Under the pieces are notes generated by a model. It ran no database searches, was not told where the DNA came from, and worked only from the letters and a program-made list of their open reading frames with translations. A program made the translations under genes and the position numbers. From Synaphobranchus kaupii (Eukaryota; Chordata; Actinopteri; Anguilliformes; Synaphobranchidae), in contig CM056377.1 of assembly GCA_029718625.1 (NCBI GenBank), positions 108,881,266 through 108,945,265 of the forward strand: a stretch of DNA of 64,000 bases, given 5' to 3'. Positions 23,248 to 35,950 of this stretch are shown here, piece after piece (positions within the stretch are counted from its first letter, which is position 1; every line of letters starts with the position of its first letter).

Positions 23248-24184
23248 TGGCCTGGAAAGAATGGGGCTCGCTCATAGACTTCACGCTGGCAGCAAAAGAA
23301 GCTACACTGCTCTCGAAGGGCTGCTTGCTCCTGGACATAAATGCTATGTGCATACACTGCTTGTCCAGTGGTGCTGTTGTACACTGTAAGGTGCATTACA
23401 AGCTGTTTGTTCAGCTTCGTCTTGGACACTTCCCCCAGATAAACACTGAAAGACTGAAGAGACTGTCAAATGAATGGCAGCCATATTTGCTATCCCATCC
23501 CTCTGTTTCTAGGCAGCTTTTTTTGTTTTTACCTTATCCACTAAGCTGAACATTGCTACAGGAAGGAGGAATGTAATTTACTCCAAAGCTAGTTTAATTG
23601 CATGAGGCGTGATAAATTGTAAGAGTAAATTGCAACTAAGATAGTCTAGTATAAAAAAAAAAACCCATTGAATGAATGTTTGAACTTTATTAAGCCAGAA
23701 ACTGAAATAGCAATGCACTTTCTTGATTATGATGTACATTCAAAGATCAGTCTGATTCCGAGTCGCACACCGATTGTACTGGGAGAGAAATGTACGAGGT
23801 GTCATATTACTATAATATGAGTGGAACAGTAACGAGACTACATATGCCCATTTTAAGGCGGTTGCCAGTTAAGGGGCAGATACAGCTACTATTTGGGAGA
23901 TTTCTATGGTAACAGAATGAAGGAATGTCCACATGAGAAAGGGAACATGAGAACTGATCAATCTAATACTGCTTGCAGCCATGCTGAATCTAATCGGACC
24001 AGTTCTGGTACGTTTGTATTTTTTGGAAGTGATTTGGTAAGAGAGTACCGAAATGGAATATTATTTTGTAAATATTTTGCGTTCATATTTTCTCAAAACT
24101 ATATGTTGTAAAATTGTACATTTTTTCTGTTTCTGTGCTGATCTTGAATACTGTGATACATGTACATTTACAGATGTTTTTCTA

Positions 24185-24190
24185 AATAAA
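24185..24190 (+). terminator. vcam1: Polyadenylation signal of vcam1
   Basis: AATAAA lies 940 bases after the stop and is followed by an AU-rich tail (ATTTATTTT). The intervening 3'UTR (23248-24184) has no convincing ORF. AU-rich 3' ends are usual for cytokine-induced adhesion mRNAs. Confidence 0.6.
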
Positions 24191-24650
24191 ATATTTATTT
24201 TCTAAAAATATGTTGGATGTTGTGTGTGGAAGAATATGTGAGTATATTTACGTATGATGCTGGAAATCACAGGGGGAAGTCAGGGACATTCTGAGCCGTT
24301 GAGTCACTGATTGTGTGTAATCGCACGTACTTTCATTTTCAATTCCTGGTAAAAGCATTGTGGGGGGCCTGCATTTCACAGCACGCTGATCTGACTGTAG
24401 GAGAGAACCTGTCTTTTTCAAATGAATAAGTGGTTATCAAAGGACATTCAAAGATAAGTCATTATTATGGTCTGTAATATTAACCAACCAACTACCAGTA
24501 AATCTGGAACAACCTCATGGCAGTTCAGGGTCGGGGTCAGTCCCAAGAAGTAAAAAAATGAAGTTCTGGAAAATTCATGCAGTAATAAATAATATTAAGT
24601 CAATCACTATGTCACAAATTCCTAAATACAGAGATGTTCAGTTATATATA

Positions 24651-26282
24651 CAGTATATTGAAGTCGAAAGTTTACATACACATTAACAAATCCATTTAAA
24701 CTCAGTTTTTTCACAATTCCTGACATTGAATCCTAGTAAACATTCCTTGTCTTAGGTCAGTTAGGATCACAAACTTTATTTTAAGAATGTGAAATGTCAG
24801 AGTAATAGTAGAGAGAATGATTTATTTCAGCTTTTATTTCTTTCATCACATTCCCAGTGGGTCAGAAGTTTACATACACTCTGTTAGTATTTGGTAGCAT
24901 TGCCTTTAAATTGGTTAACTTGGGTCAAACGTTTCGGGTAGCCTTCCACAAGCTTCTCACAACAAGTTGCTGGAATTTTGGCCCATTCCTCCTGACAGGT
25001 GTAACTGAGTCAGGTTTGTAGGCCTCCTTGCTCGCACACACTTTTTCAGTTCAGTTGTCCACAAATTTAAGATTGGATTGAGGTCAGGAATTTATGATGG
25101 CCACTCCAATACTTTGACTTTTATTGTCCTTAAGCCATTTTGCCACAACTTTGGAAGTATGCTTTGGGTCATTGTCCATTTGGAAGAGCCATTTGCGACC
25201 AAGCTTTAACTTCCTGGCTGATGTCTTGAGATGCTGCTTCAATATATCCACATAATTTTCCTCATGATGCCATCTATTTTATGAAGTGCACCAGTCCCTC
25301 CTGCAGCAAAGCACCCCCACAACATGATGCTGCCACCCCCATGGTTCAGGGTTGGGATGGTGTTCTTCGGCTTGCAAGCCTCACACTTTTTCCTCCAAAC
25401 ATAACGATGGTCATTATGGCCAAACAGTTAAATTTTTCTGTCTTTTCTCCAAAAAGTAAGATCTTTGTCCCCATATGCCGTTGCAAACTGTAGTCTGGCT
25501 TTTTATGGCGGTTTTGGAGTAGAGGCTTCTTCCTTGCTGAGCAGCCTTTCAGGTTATGTCGATATAGGACTCGTTTTACTGTGGATATACGTAGATACTT
25601 TTGTACCTGTTCCCTCCAGCATCTTCACAAGGTCCTTTGCTGTTGTTCTGGGATTGATTTACACTTTTCACACCAAAGCACATTCATCTCTAGGAGACAG
25701 AACGTGTCTCCTTCCTGAGCCATATGACGGCAGCGTGGTCCCATGGTGTTTATACTTGCGTACTATTGTTTGTACAGACGAACATGGTACCTTCAGGCGT
25801 TTGGAAATTGCTCCCAAGGATGAACCAGACTTGTGGAGGTCCACAATTTTCTTTCTGAGGTCTTGGCTGATTTATTTTGATTTTCCCATGATTTCAAGCA
25901 AAGAGGCACTGAGTTTGAAGGTAGGCCTTAAAATACATCCACAGGTACACCTCCTATTGACTCAGATAATGTCAATTAGCCTATCAGAAGTTTCTAAAGC
26001 CATGACATCATTTTCTGGAATTTTCCAAGCTGTTTAAAGGCACAGTCAACTTAGTGTATGTAAACTTCTGACCCACTTGGAATTGTGATATAGTGAATTA
26101 AAAGTGAAATAATCTGTCTGTAAACAACTGTTGGAAGAATTACTTGTGTCATGCACAAAGTAGATGTCCTAACTGACTTGCCAACACTATAGTTTGCTAA
26201 CATGAAATCTGTGTAGTGGTTAAAAATGAGTTGTAATGACGTCAACCTACTGTAAGTGTATTTAAACTTCCAACTTCAACTG
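24651..26282 (-). mobile_element. Near full-length Tc1/mariner element, Sleeping Beauty type
   Basis: The 1.63-kb element is flanked by TA and has ends TTGAAGTCGAAAGTTTACAT and the inverted copy near 26282, with inner direct-repeat copies (GGGTCAGAAGTTTACATAC near 24859 and its counterpart near 26057). The transposase is on the minus strand. It belongs to the family known from salmonids and other teleosts. Confidence 0.93.
24884..25889 (-). pseudogene. Broken Tc1 transposase
   Basis: The minus-strand frame begins with MGKSK at 25889 and ends near 24884. The length, about 1006 bases, is close to the usual 340 codons of this family. It has no long uninterrupted reading frame: small indels and stops break it, so it is a non-functional copy. 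The open plus-strand frame at 25465-26037 is its antisense shadow. Confidence 0.85.
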
Positions 26283-26289
26283 TATATAT

Positions 26290-28880
26290 ATATATATGTA
26301 CACCATATATTTACCAACAAAAGGTAAAAATATAAAAACGACAAAATATGATGGAGGCTGCACCATTAATTGTGCACAGATGTTTGTGCTATTTCTTCAT
26401 TAAATATAATGTACAAAGATCTTTTGAAGAGTCCCAGATGAGGGAATTTAGTGTGTGTTAATGGTAGGTAGGGACTGTGTAAAGAGTGCTCTTCCTCGTG
26501 TATTGCATTTACTCTTTTCCTTTCTTCTTAGTCTTTTTTTTCTTGCTTCAAAATTAGACAGTAGTCATGGCAACTGCACAGATGTCACACGATGTGCAAA
26601 GAGCTGGGAGGTTTTCTATAAGCGGAGTGGGGAGATGTGAGAGAGCCAGGGAGGTGCAAATGGAGCTATGTGGTACTGGAGGCATATGGTGATGTGACAG
26701 GTCCTTTGCTTGACCATGTAGCATTCTGATTTCTTAAATAAAAATAGTTATCTTGCTGCATGCTGGTCAATTCTCATATAACCAGTTCCAGTTTCCATGA
26801 GACATGTAAAGTCAATATTATAAATATTTAATTTGGGGCTTGACATGTAGAAAGTCAGTAAATATGGCAAGAGGTCCTTCTGATGTAACAAACTGGAAAC
26901 TGAATTTCCATTTCAGACGTCCTTACTGAGGTCTCAGAATGAGCGGTTACATTACCGTAAGGCATATTTGAGTGACGACCCCTTAAAGATATAAAATAGT
27001 TCAACAATAATTGATTGATAATAATTACTATTCTACATACTAGATTTTAATTAACATAAATTTTTCCACTGATATGGAACAGTGATCATGAGCTAAAATG
27101 ACAACAAGAATGGGTTCAAGATTAATTACATGTAAATCCCACATTCACTTGACTGTGTATGCCGTCACACAGGAAGGCAGTTGAGCAAGCCACAGAACTC
27201 GGGATCAGTGTTCCTTTGCATTGTGCAGGAAATCACCTTGTGAACTGTGCTGTTGTGATGCTCTGGTAAAGGTACAGCTAAATAGGCCCCAACAATACTT
27301 AGCTAAAAATCAGGCAGTTCCAACAGCCATTACTATAGGGGCTGTGTGGTTCTGGCCTAATGGAATCATGAGAATGTTGATTTCAGCTAAAATAGGTTCA
27401 CGGCTTTGCTGATGCTCAGTTTATAAAGGTGTTAAAGGTGCTTTCTTAACACTCAAACTGCACAAGCTGGCAGGACATCTGCGCCAACTTCACGATTGTT
27501 TGTGCAAGAAATTACAAGGAAGGCTCTTGGAGCAGGGATGTCAATGTCACGCCTCAGTGCCCTGCGTGGGACAAGGAACAGAATGGGAGAGATTCCGGAG
27601 CGAGTATATCTGTCAGCAAGAGTAATAAATTTCACTCGCTTTCTATTTGTGCCGAGCATTTAACTAAAAACACTTCTCGGGATGATCTTAAGCAGGACCA
27701 CAAGCGATTAAACCGCAACCTCTGACTCCCATTGATATGGCTTGACTTGAGTGCGGGAGGATGTTCTGTAGTATATGCACATTATAAAGAGAGACAATAT
27801 TTTGTGCTGAGCACAGTTTTTTTTTTTTTTTTTTGTTTTTTTTTTTGAAGAAAGAAGGATAAGGCATTTCCTGGTCAGAGTTCTTCAAGGACCATCTCCA
27901 GGTTTTTGAAAGGACAAACTCAAGCTGTTTTTAGATGCTGGCCGCTGAAACAATACAGGATTTGTGGAACTAAACCCCATGGTTAAGCAGATGCATGTTG
28001 ACCCAGAGGTCTTCAATTTCATAAGGAATGTCCTTTCCTGTTGTTTGTCTTACCACTCAGGCTTTATCTGAGTAACATCATTGTCAGGGTCAGCAGAATA
28101 TCTTACTCTCTGCCGTCATATTGTTTTTCTTTTCCTTAGGTTGCTGTTTTTGATTGAGGCTCATTATTTGTTCTGTTGAAGGTACTTGGCTGTGTTTAAC
28201 ATTACACCAACAGTGTGGCCAACACTCTCATAAAAATATTTTTCAACTTTAATATTCGATTCATTGTGCAAAAGAAAAACAAGGAAGACGTTTTTGTTTG
28301 AAAATAAGCTACCACTGACCAAATTTGTAATTTGCTCTTCTGCATGTTTATCTGTGTACATCACACCTCTGTGTTCATGGGATTGCCATCTGAAACTCAC
28401 CTGAAGTGACATCTGTTAGGTTCTGGGAATATTTGATTGAGTTGCTTTTTGCTGTCTGACAGAGGAAGAGAAACAAACCACAATCACAGAGCACAATTAT
28501 TTTGAAACAGTCTATTTTGTATCCTCTTCTATAAGGATCTGAAATTAAATATCAAAAGAAAAAATAAGAGTCAGCCCCTACATAGTTCATAGTTTCTTTA
28601 CACACCAAAGTTTCGTTTTCTTTGAAATTCTAATAGTCTAAGAAAAACAGCAAAACACAGCAGTCTCCTTCACTGCTGCCAAGACTGATAATGTTTTCCA
28701 GCTGCTGCAGTCAGCCACGAATGAAATGTGCTCATGAATTGGGGGTTTATTTTCTGTGTGGGTGTGGTGGTCTTGGTCACTTCCTGTATTCCAAAATGAA
28801 GCCTTCCAGCTGGGGGTTTCCACAGATGATGATGATAATGATGTCAGTGGATATGATGAAGATGATTATTAGCATTATTA
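26290..28880. other. Intergenic, no gene recognised
   Basis: AT-rich sequence with a T-run at 27819-27846. Short ORFs resemble no known protein. EXTL2, expected here from mammalian gene order, was not seen. Confidence 0.4.
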
Positions 28881-28882
28881 TT

Positions 28883-29308
28883 AGGGGCCAAGCACCAACA
28901 GTGTGTAGGCACCTATTGTGATTAAGAAATTTTCACTATTATAGTTTCTGCCATAGGAATCTATGGCAGCCCATAGAATCGCATGGTGGGTTTTTGTGAA
29001 ATTTGGCACATTTATAGAGAACAGGCTAAGGTATCCACACACCAACATTGGGGTCCCTTCATCTACCCCTCAAGCACCACCAACAGGCCAAATTTGATGT
29101 TAGATTTATGCACGTAACCTTTGGCCTAGCGTCATGATTGTTTTTTGCACATCATCCTTAAATTTTAAACATATCCTCCTAGTCTGTTGAATGGATCACC
29201 ACAAACTTTAGCATCTATCGTCATCATATTTCAGCCAATTTTAGTTCTTAGTTTCTCTTGCAACCTCATTCCCTTGATGATATGGAGGCGCTGCAGTCCT
29301 TGGCCCCT
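28883..29308. mobile_element. MITE with GGGGCCAAG ends
   Basis: It is bounded by AGGGGCCAAG on the left and CTTGGCCCCT on the right, 426 bp apart, with no coding sequence. The motif AATCTATGGCAGCCCATAGA inside is partly palindromic. It looks like a teleost DNA-transposon derivative. Confidence 0.6.
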
Positions 29309-29985
29309 TCATTTCTGATTGCAGCTATATTTATTATTACTATTCCTATTTAATTATTCTTCCATTATTACCAATGTCTCACTAACAATAATGTTGATAA
29401 AACTGGAGTTGGTTGGGTCGGTCTATTTATAAGAGCTGCAAAACCCAGATGAACACAAGATACAGGATCTTTTTCATTTTAATGAAAAAAAAGAGCTTTT
29501 CAGCAAATGGACGTGTACAAGTAACTAAGGAGCAAGGGTGCTTTCACCCTGCCAAGTCAAACATGCTGTGCAAGCCGCTCTTACTTTCACAGAGCCACGG
29601 TGATCACCCGCTGATGTCTGTTTGTGCAGAACAATTTCCTGAAGGTTAGTCCACACAAGTTCACATCCTATGATACAAACAAATAGGTTGTATTATTTAT
29701 ACAACATATGTTTGCTTTTCTCTCTGGAAACAGTCCAAACATACATGTAAAAGTATGCTTCAGTATAGTGTGTGGATTACAAGATTTTAGGATAATAAAA
29801 AAATAAATAAATAAGATTAATATAAAGCCCTATCATACTCGCTTAAAATGTTTCTCAGTTGCTTTCTGATTTATTGCACCCTACATAAATCATGGTGAAA
29901 ATTAGTTACATTTCATACCATTTCTTTAAATCTCAGAACTTCAATGGGCATGGAAAAGACTTGTAAGAGACCATTCAGTCATTGA

Positions 29986-30179
29986 AACCAATGGTATTGA
30001 AAAAGAGGATGTATAACTGGTCCATATTTGGTCATTCTTTCCTTCTCCTTCCTGCACAGTCAGTTATCCTCTTTTTCAATACCATTGGTTCAATCATTGA
30101 ACCAATGGTATTGAAAAAGAGGATGTATAACTGGTCCATATTTGGTCATTCTTTCCTTCTCCTTCCTGCAGAGTCAGTT
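29986..30179. repeat. 80-bp direct repeat with inverted spacer
   Basis: Two nearly identical 80-bp copies (29986-30065 and 30100-30179) flank a 25-bp inverted copy of their own first part (30066-30090). This is a local template-switch-like rearrangement. Confidence 0.85.
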
Positions 30180-30648
30180 TGACAATTGAAACTCTACAAA
30201 GTTACAAACTGCACGTACTGTAAATTCATATATTTGCCTGATTTCAGGGAAGTACACGCAAATGCTTCCATCCCATTATGTTTTAATGTTTCCAAGGAAG
30301 CAAATGTTTTCTATCGGTGTTTACAAATAATGTACAGCTATCAATTGACAAAACAAGTTAGTTTACTTGTAAAGAGACAAATTGTGCAAAATTACATGTT
30401 TGTTGTCCTACATTTGCATTATGGTAATAACTAAATGTCCTTTATTTTCTGAGTTAGCAATTGAGGTAACATAGTAGTATTAAGGCATGATAGGGCTGTT
30501 GATGGTGCAGCCTGCTACAGTAGCAGTGTCTGCAGTCTGCCTGCACCGACCCCAGATGATGGAACGCAGAGTGAGAAGAAACAGCAGCTGCCATGCAAGG
30601 CTTTTATCAGCCCATGCGAAACATATGCTGAAGTATTTTTTACATATA

Positions 30649-31226
30649 CAGTGAGAACCATAATTCATAGGACAGTGACACATTTTGGTTCTGTACTGTA
30701 GCACTTTGATGTTGACGTGCAGACTGTCAGCTTTAATTTGAGGGTATTTTCATCCATATCGGATGAATTGTTTAGAAATTATAGAACCTTTCGTACATAG
30801 TGCAGATATAGATACTATAACATCTCTGCATTTGAATGGATCTCTATGGGAATTGGGGGGTGGGACTAGATTTAGCTGTAAATTACACTGGAACAGAATG
30901 GAACACATGGTTGGCTAAATGGCTTAAAGTGATCCATCCATATCTACTGCATATCTGGCAGCAGAGTGATGGTTTGAGGCTTGTTTGATACCTCAGACCC
31001 ATGATGACTTACGACCATTTTACCAATCATGTATTCCATACTGTTCCAGCATAATTTACAGCTAAATCTAGTCCCACCCAAACAATTGTTGGAAAACTTA
31101 CTTGTGTCATGCAGAAAGTAGATGTCCTAACTGACTTGCCAACACTATAGTTTGCTAACATGAAATCTGTGGAGTGGTTAAAAAATAAGTTTTAATGAAG
31201 TGTATGTAAACTTCCCACTTCAATTG
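30649..31226. mobile_element. Chimeric Tc1-derived element B
   Basis: The left side (30649-30800) has the CAGTGACACATTTTGG / GTTCTGTACTGTAGCAC type of Tc1 end. The middle (30813-31078) is the shared hairpin module with its centre deleted. The right side (31081-31226) is the Sleeping-Beauty-type end. The two ends are from different families. Confidence 0.7.
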
Positions 31227-31243
31227 TGTGTGCATAGATATAT

Positions 31244-31393
<150 letters not shown>

Positions 31394-31426
31394 ACCACTG
31401 ACAGGTGAAGTGAATAACATTGATTA

Positions 31427-32021
31427 CAGTGCATCCGGAAAGTATTCACAGCGCTTCACTTTTTCCACATTTTGTTCTGTCACAGCCTTATTCCAAAATT
31501 GATTAAATACATTTTTTCCCTCAAAATTCTACACGCAACACCCTATAATGACAATGTGAAAAAACGTTTTTGAGATTTTTTGCAAATTTATTAAAAATAA
31601 AATTTCTCATTTACATAAGTATTCATACCCTTTGCTTTAACGTATTTTTAAAGTATCATATTTCCATATTTGGTTGCATATCCTTTACCTGCTGTACTGT
31701 TACAAGCGATTACTATAACCTCTCTGCATTTGAATGGATCTCTATGGAAAATTGGGGGGTGAGACTAGATTCAGCTGTAAATTACACTGGTACAGTATGG
31801 AACACATGGCTGGCTAAATGGGCTGTAAGTTATCAAGGGTCTGAGCTATCAAACGAGCCCCAAACCATCACTCTGTTGCCAGATATGGAGTAGATGTGGA
31901 TGGATCACTTTAAGGGTTGTTTAAAATTGATCTAATCAATTTAATCAATTTTGGAATAAGGCTGTAACAGAACAAAAATGTGGAAAAAGTGAAGTGCTGT
32001 GAATACTTTCCGGATGCACTG
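31427..32021. mobile_element. Non-autonomous Tc1-like element E with hairpin module
   Basis: The inverted ends CAGTGCATCCGGAAAGTATT and its complement lie within TA on both sides, 595 bp apart. These ends define a different Tc1 family from elements A, C and D. The interior from about 31705 to 31920 is the same hairpin module. Confidence 0.8.
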
Positions 32022-32023
32022 TA

Positions 32024-32400
32024 TCTCATTGTTATTTTGGTTCTGTACTCTAGCACTTTGAGTTTGAAAGGATACAATGACAATGAGGTTGAAGTGCAGT
32101 CCAGCTTTAATTTGAACGTATTTTCATCCATATTGGATGAACTGTTTAGAAATTATAGAACCTTTTGTACATAGTCGTCCCCCCCCCCCCCCATTTTGGG
32201 CATCAAAGAATAATGGACAGTTTAAACATAATGTAGATTAAAGTAATCATTTTAAATATTTGGTCGCATATCCTTTGCATGCCATGACTTCCTGATGTCT
32301 GTGACCCAACAATATCAAAAGACTCTTAATATCTTATTTCCTGGTTCTCCTAAGGGTGTCCTCAGGGACATTTGGCAGAACTGATCAGCATTTATAATAT
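32024..32400. mobile_element. Tc1-derived fragment
   Basis: Sequence of the TTTTGGTTCTGTACTCTAGC type of end, a poly-C tract (32177-32192), then the ATTTGGTCGCATATCCTTTG block that also borders the hairpin module in element D. It is one-sided, with no matching right end. Confidence 0.6.
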
Positions 32401-32854
32401 AAAAATACAGTCATATGAAAGCACAAGCAAAAGATAAATAAATAAAATACAAGTGCTCGGCGACATAGCAGCTAGGTATGTTTTGTACCACGCCATGAGA
32501 GCGATTTGTTTTTTCAAGAGAAAAGCAATTCAGAGCCAGTCACGATTTATGTGGTGGCTCTGAATAAAAGCTCATTATTATCATGATTAGAAATATTCAT
32601 GAAGCTATTGAAGTCTTTTAAGTCTTTGAAGACGCAATTGTTTTTGGATAATGCATTTAATTAGATATAAAATAATTTACACTGTCCTTTTACATGTACA
32701 CTGCACTGACAAGTTCATATAACATCAAAGGAAGTGGCAGCTATCCCTTACAATCACATAATTATAGTGTACCCTACCTATCCTGAGAGACACAAGCATA
32801 TATTCAATATAATTGTTCATACATTCAATATAAGGGTATAACAGTCTATATATA

Positions 32855-33665
32855 CAGTTGAAGTCGGAAGTTTACATCTCTATGGGAATTGGGGGGTGCG
32901 GGGACTAGATTTAGCTGTAAATTATGCTGGAAACAGTATGGAATACATGACTGGTAAAATGGCTGTAAGTCTTCAAGGGTCTGAGGTATTAAACAAACCT
33001 CAAACCATCACTCTGCTGCCAGATATGTAGCAGATATGGATGGATCACTTTAAGGGTTGTTTCTCCTGACAAACTTTCCTATTGAACTCTATGGAAAAAT
33101 AAGTCAGGAGAAGAAACCCTTCAAGTTATCCATCCATATCTACTGTATTTCTGGCAGCAGAGTGATGATTTAAGGCTTGTTTGATATGTCAGACCCTTGA
33201 TGACTTAGAGCCATTTAGCCAACCATGTGTTTCCATACTGTTCCAGTGTAATTTACATCTAAATCTAGTCCCACCCCAATTCCCATAGAGATCCATTCAA
33301 ATGCAGAGATGTTATAGTATCGCTTGCAAGAGTACCAGAAAATAAGATATCAAGAGTCTTTTGATGTTGTTGGGTCACAGACATGAGGAAGTCATGGCAT
33401 GCAAAGGATATGCGACCAAATATTTAAAGTTTAAAGGCACAGTCAACTTAATGTATGTAAACTTCTGACCCACTGGAATTGTGATAGTGAATTAAAAGTG
33501 AAATAATCTGTCTGTAAACAATTGTTGGAAAAATTACTTGTGTCATGCACAAAGTAGACGTCCTAACTGACTTGCCAACACTATAGTTTGCTAACATGAA
33601 ATCTGTGGAGTGGTTAAAAATAAGTTTTAATGACCTAAGTGTATGTAAACTTCCGACTTCAACTG
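32855..33665. mobile_element. Non-autonomous Tc1 element C with full hairpin module
   Basis: Sleeping-Beauty-type ends lie next to TA, 811 bp apart. The interior from about 32876 to 33300 is a large imperfect palindrome with roughly 200-bp arms and a centre near 33085. The left arm holds GACTAGATTTAGCTGTAAAT and the right arm its complement. There is no transposase. Confidence 0.85.
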
Positions 33666-33666
33666 T

Positions 33667-33811
<145 letters not shown>

Positions 33812-34671
33812 GTTTCTGGCACTGGAACTCCTGAAGGTATTTTGTTGTTGTTATTTGAAGCTGAAAGTAGTTGGCTAACTCATACCACGTTGAGGAATCT
33901 ACCAGATCATAAATCCAGAAATGTGCATACATATTTCTTAAAACAGTTTTTTTTTTTTTTACAAAGCATGTGATAACCATACGTTTTTTTCACTAATTAT
34001 GATGCTCCAATGTGTGTTGAAGAACATTAAACAGAAAATCAGCTTGGTAATAGTCCAGTGGCATCAGCCGTACTCTAGCTAATAGAGAAAAAATCTGTCA
34101 TCAGTATGCTGGTCAGAAAGCCCATGTGGTATGTCTGGTTATATGGTTAGTTCGTTTGGCCCAAAAAAAGATTGGCTTCAACCAAAAACTCATCAGATGT
34201 CAATTAAAGAGCTCTCTGTATAATAAGGACTGATACACATTGAGAGTGTCTGGGTCTGGGTAAGTGGGGCTATAATCTGGACTCCCAATTGTGCCTACAG
34301 AAAGAGTTTCCATGGGAACATTTCCTTTCAAATGTTTCAGAAGATCTTCATTGTGCACACATTGCAGATGATTTTGTTTATTTGGATTTTTTTTTTGGTA
34401 ACAGTGCTTAATATTCTGTCCACGTACCGTAGTTCTTGAGCTTTGTGCGCTATAATCCATTTAAATCAAAAGATTTTAGCCAAAGCTCCGAGAGCTTCTT
34501 TTGCTTTATAATGGTTTCTTTTTTTAAAGCAACAATATAGACATTGTTACAGTATCTCTGCTGTTTTAACTTGACGAGTAGAGTATGAAATGCACATGCA
34601 TATTATACTACTGCAGAGTTCCAATTATTGGCATGAAGGCTGTACACTAATTTAAGAAAAACAAGCCTTTA

Positions 34672-35566
34672 TTTTTTTTATTTTATTTATTTATTTATTT
34701 ATTTCGGCATGCATATAGTTTACACTTTATCACAATTTCTATAATATGCCCTAATAACACATTACTTGCCGAAAAGGGATACGGGAAAAAGCAGCCTGCT
34801 TATCATAGTCCCGCCCCAATTCCTTCATTATTGTACATGTTCATATTATACATTTGTTTAAAACAATTTTTTTTTTTTTTGTATCACAAACAGCATAACT
34901 GAATTTTCTTTATAACAAAACAGTTTGAGAAAGAAAAGAAAAATAAGCTAGAGTAAAATAAAATAGACATTAAAGTCCAAATTAATCGAATTTTGATTAT
35001 ACATGTCATACATTAGTCAAAAATGTATTTCATTTCAACAGCAGACATTCCCCATATTGTCCAAATTTCAGTTTCTTCGTTTTTGTGTTGATCCGTTGTT
35101 CCCTTTAAATTCAGATGCATTTTGCCTGAATAGGTATGAGTGTCAATCTCAGAGTTCATTACCCATCACTGTTTTCTGCCTTGTCCTCCGGAAGATTGAT
35201 GATTTTCTGCCTGTAATTTGGCTATTTTTCCCTTGTTTTTGTATATGTCAGACCTCATATTTCTCAATATGGTCGGCAATTCCCTGTTTCCAGAGACATC
35301 AAGCCCCATTTTTCTCTGATGTCGGTACAACAGGTACTGACCAAATCCTAGGCCGATTAGTCCACCATCATGAATCCAAGCAGGTACACATCTTCCACAT
35401 CTTCTAAGTCTAGTACTGCAAGACACACAACGCGCCATTTGTCCCATCCATCCATGGTGTACCCTGCCAGAAAGGTCCCAACTGGACATAACGGCTCGCC
35501 ATTTCCCTCACGCCTTGTGGAGAATAACTTATCAATTGCATTAAATGACCAGTTTAGAAGTTCCAT
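34672..35566 (-). mobile_element. Retroelement remnant with broken ORF (minus strand)
   Basis: Read on the minus strand, a degraded coding stretch (35566 down to 35166, frame change near 35357) is followed by a GC-rich box with AAAAGG/CCGCCCC-like words and ends in an (AAAT)n tail at about 34680-34710. The tail is typical of fish non-LTR retroelements. The first part starts MELLNW and holds a GWDKWRVVCLAVL hydrophobic segment. The second part ends in a charged, helical-looking run. I do not recognise the protein, so it could be an accessory ORF of the element or an unrelated pseudogene. Confidence 0.4.
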
Positions 35567-35950
35567 CCTGTGCAGGTTTGTACGACCAGTGTCTGTTGTG
35601 AGTCTGTGCCACAGGCAATTTGAATAAGTATGAGACAGGACTTTTGAACCCTCACATGAAGAATAGCCTTGTCTGCCATTTCACTTTTATCCTCATTCTT
35701 TTCCAAATTAATTTTAAATTGAAGCTGCAGGACGAAATATGTACAGACTACAAAACAAATACAAATAAACTTATCGTTTTATCGCCATACTTCATTATTT
35801 AACAACAATATCAGCTATTGATTGAACTGTCAGTTCCCAGTTGTTTCCCTTGATATTGATCTTCCATGTTGTGCATGATGAGTCACTGTACAGTATTTTG
35901 GTGTGACTGGTGCAAATGACACCATTGATTGCATTTTGAAATATAATATA

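Noticed and set aside
25465..26037. 190-codon open frame on the plus strand
   Set aside because: It is antisense to the broken Tc1 transposase; the element's coding strand is minus.
35003..35407. 134-codon plus-strand frame
   Set aside because: It overlaps the minus-strand retroelement remnant, and its composition is not coding-like.
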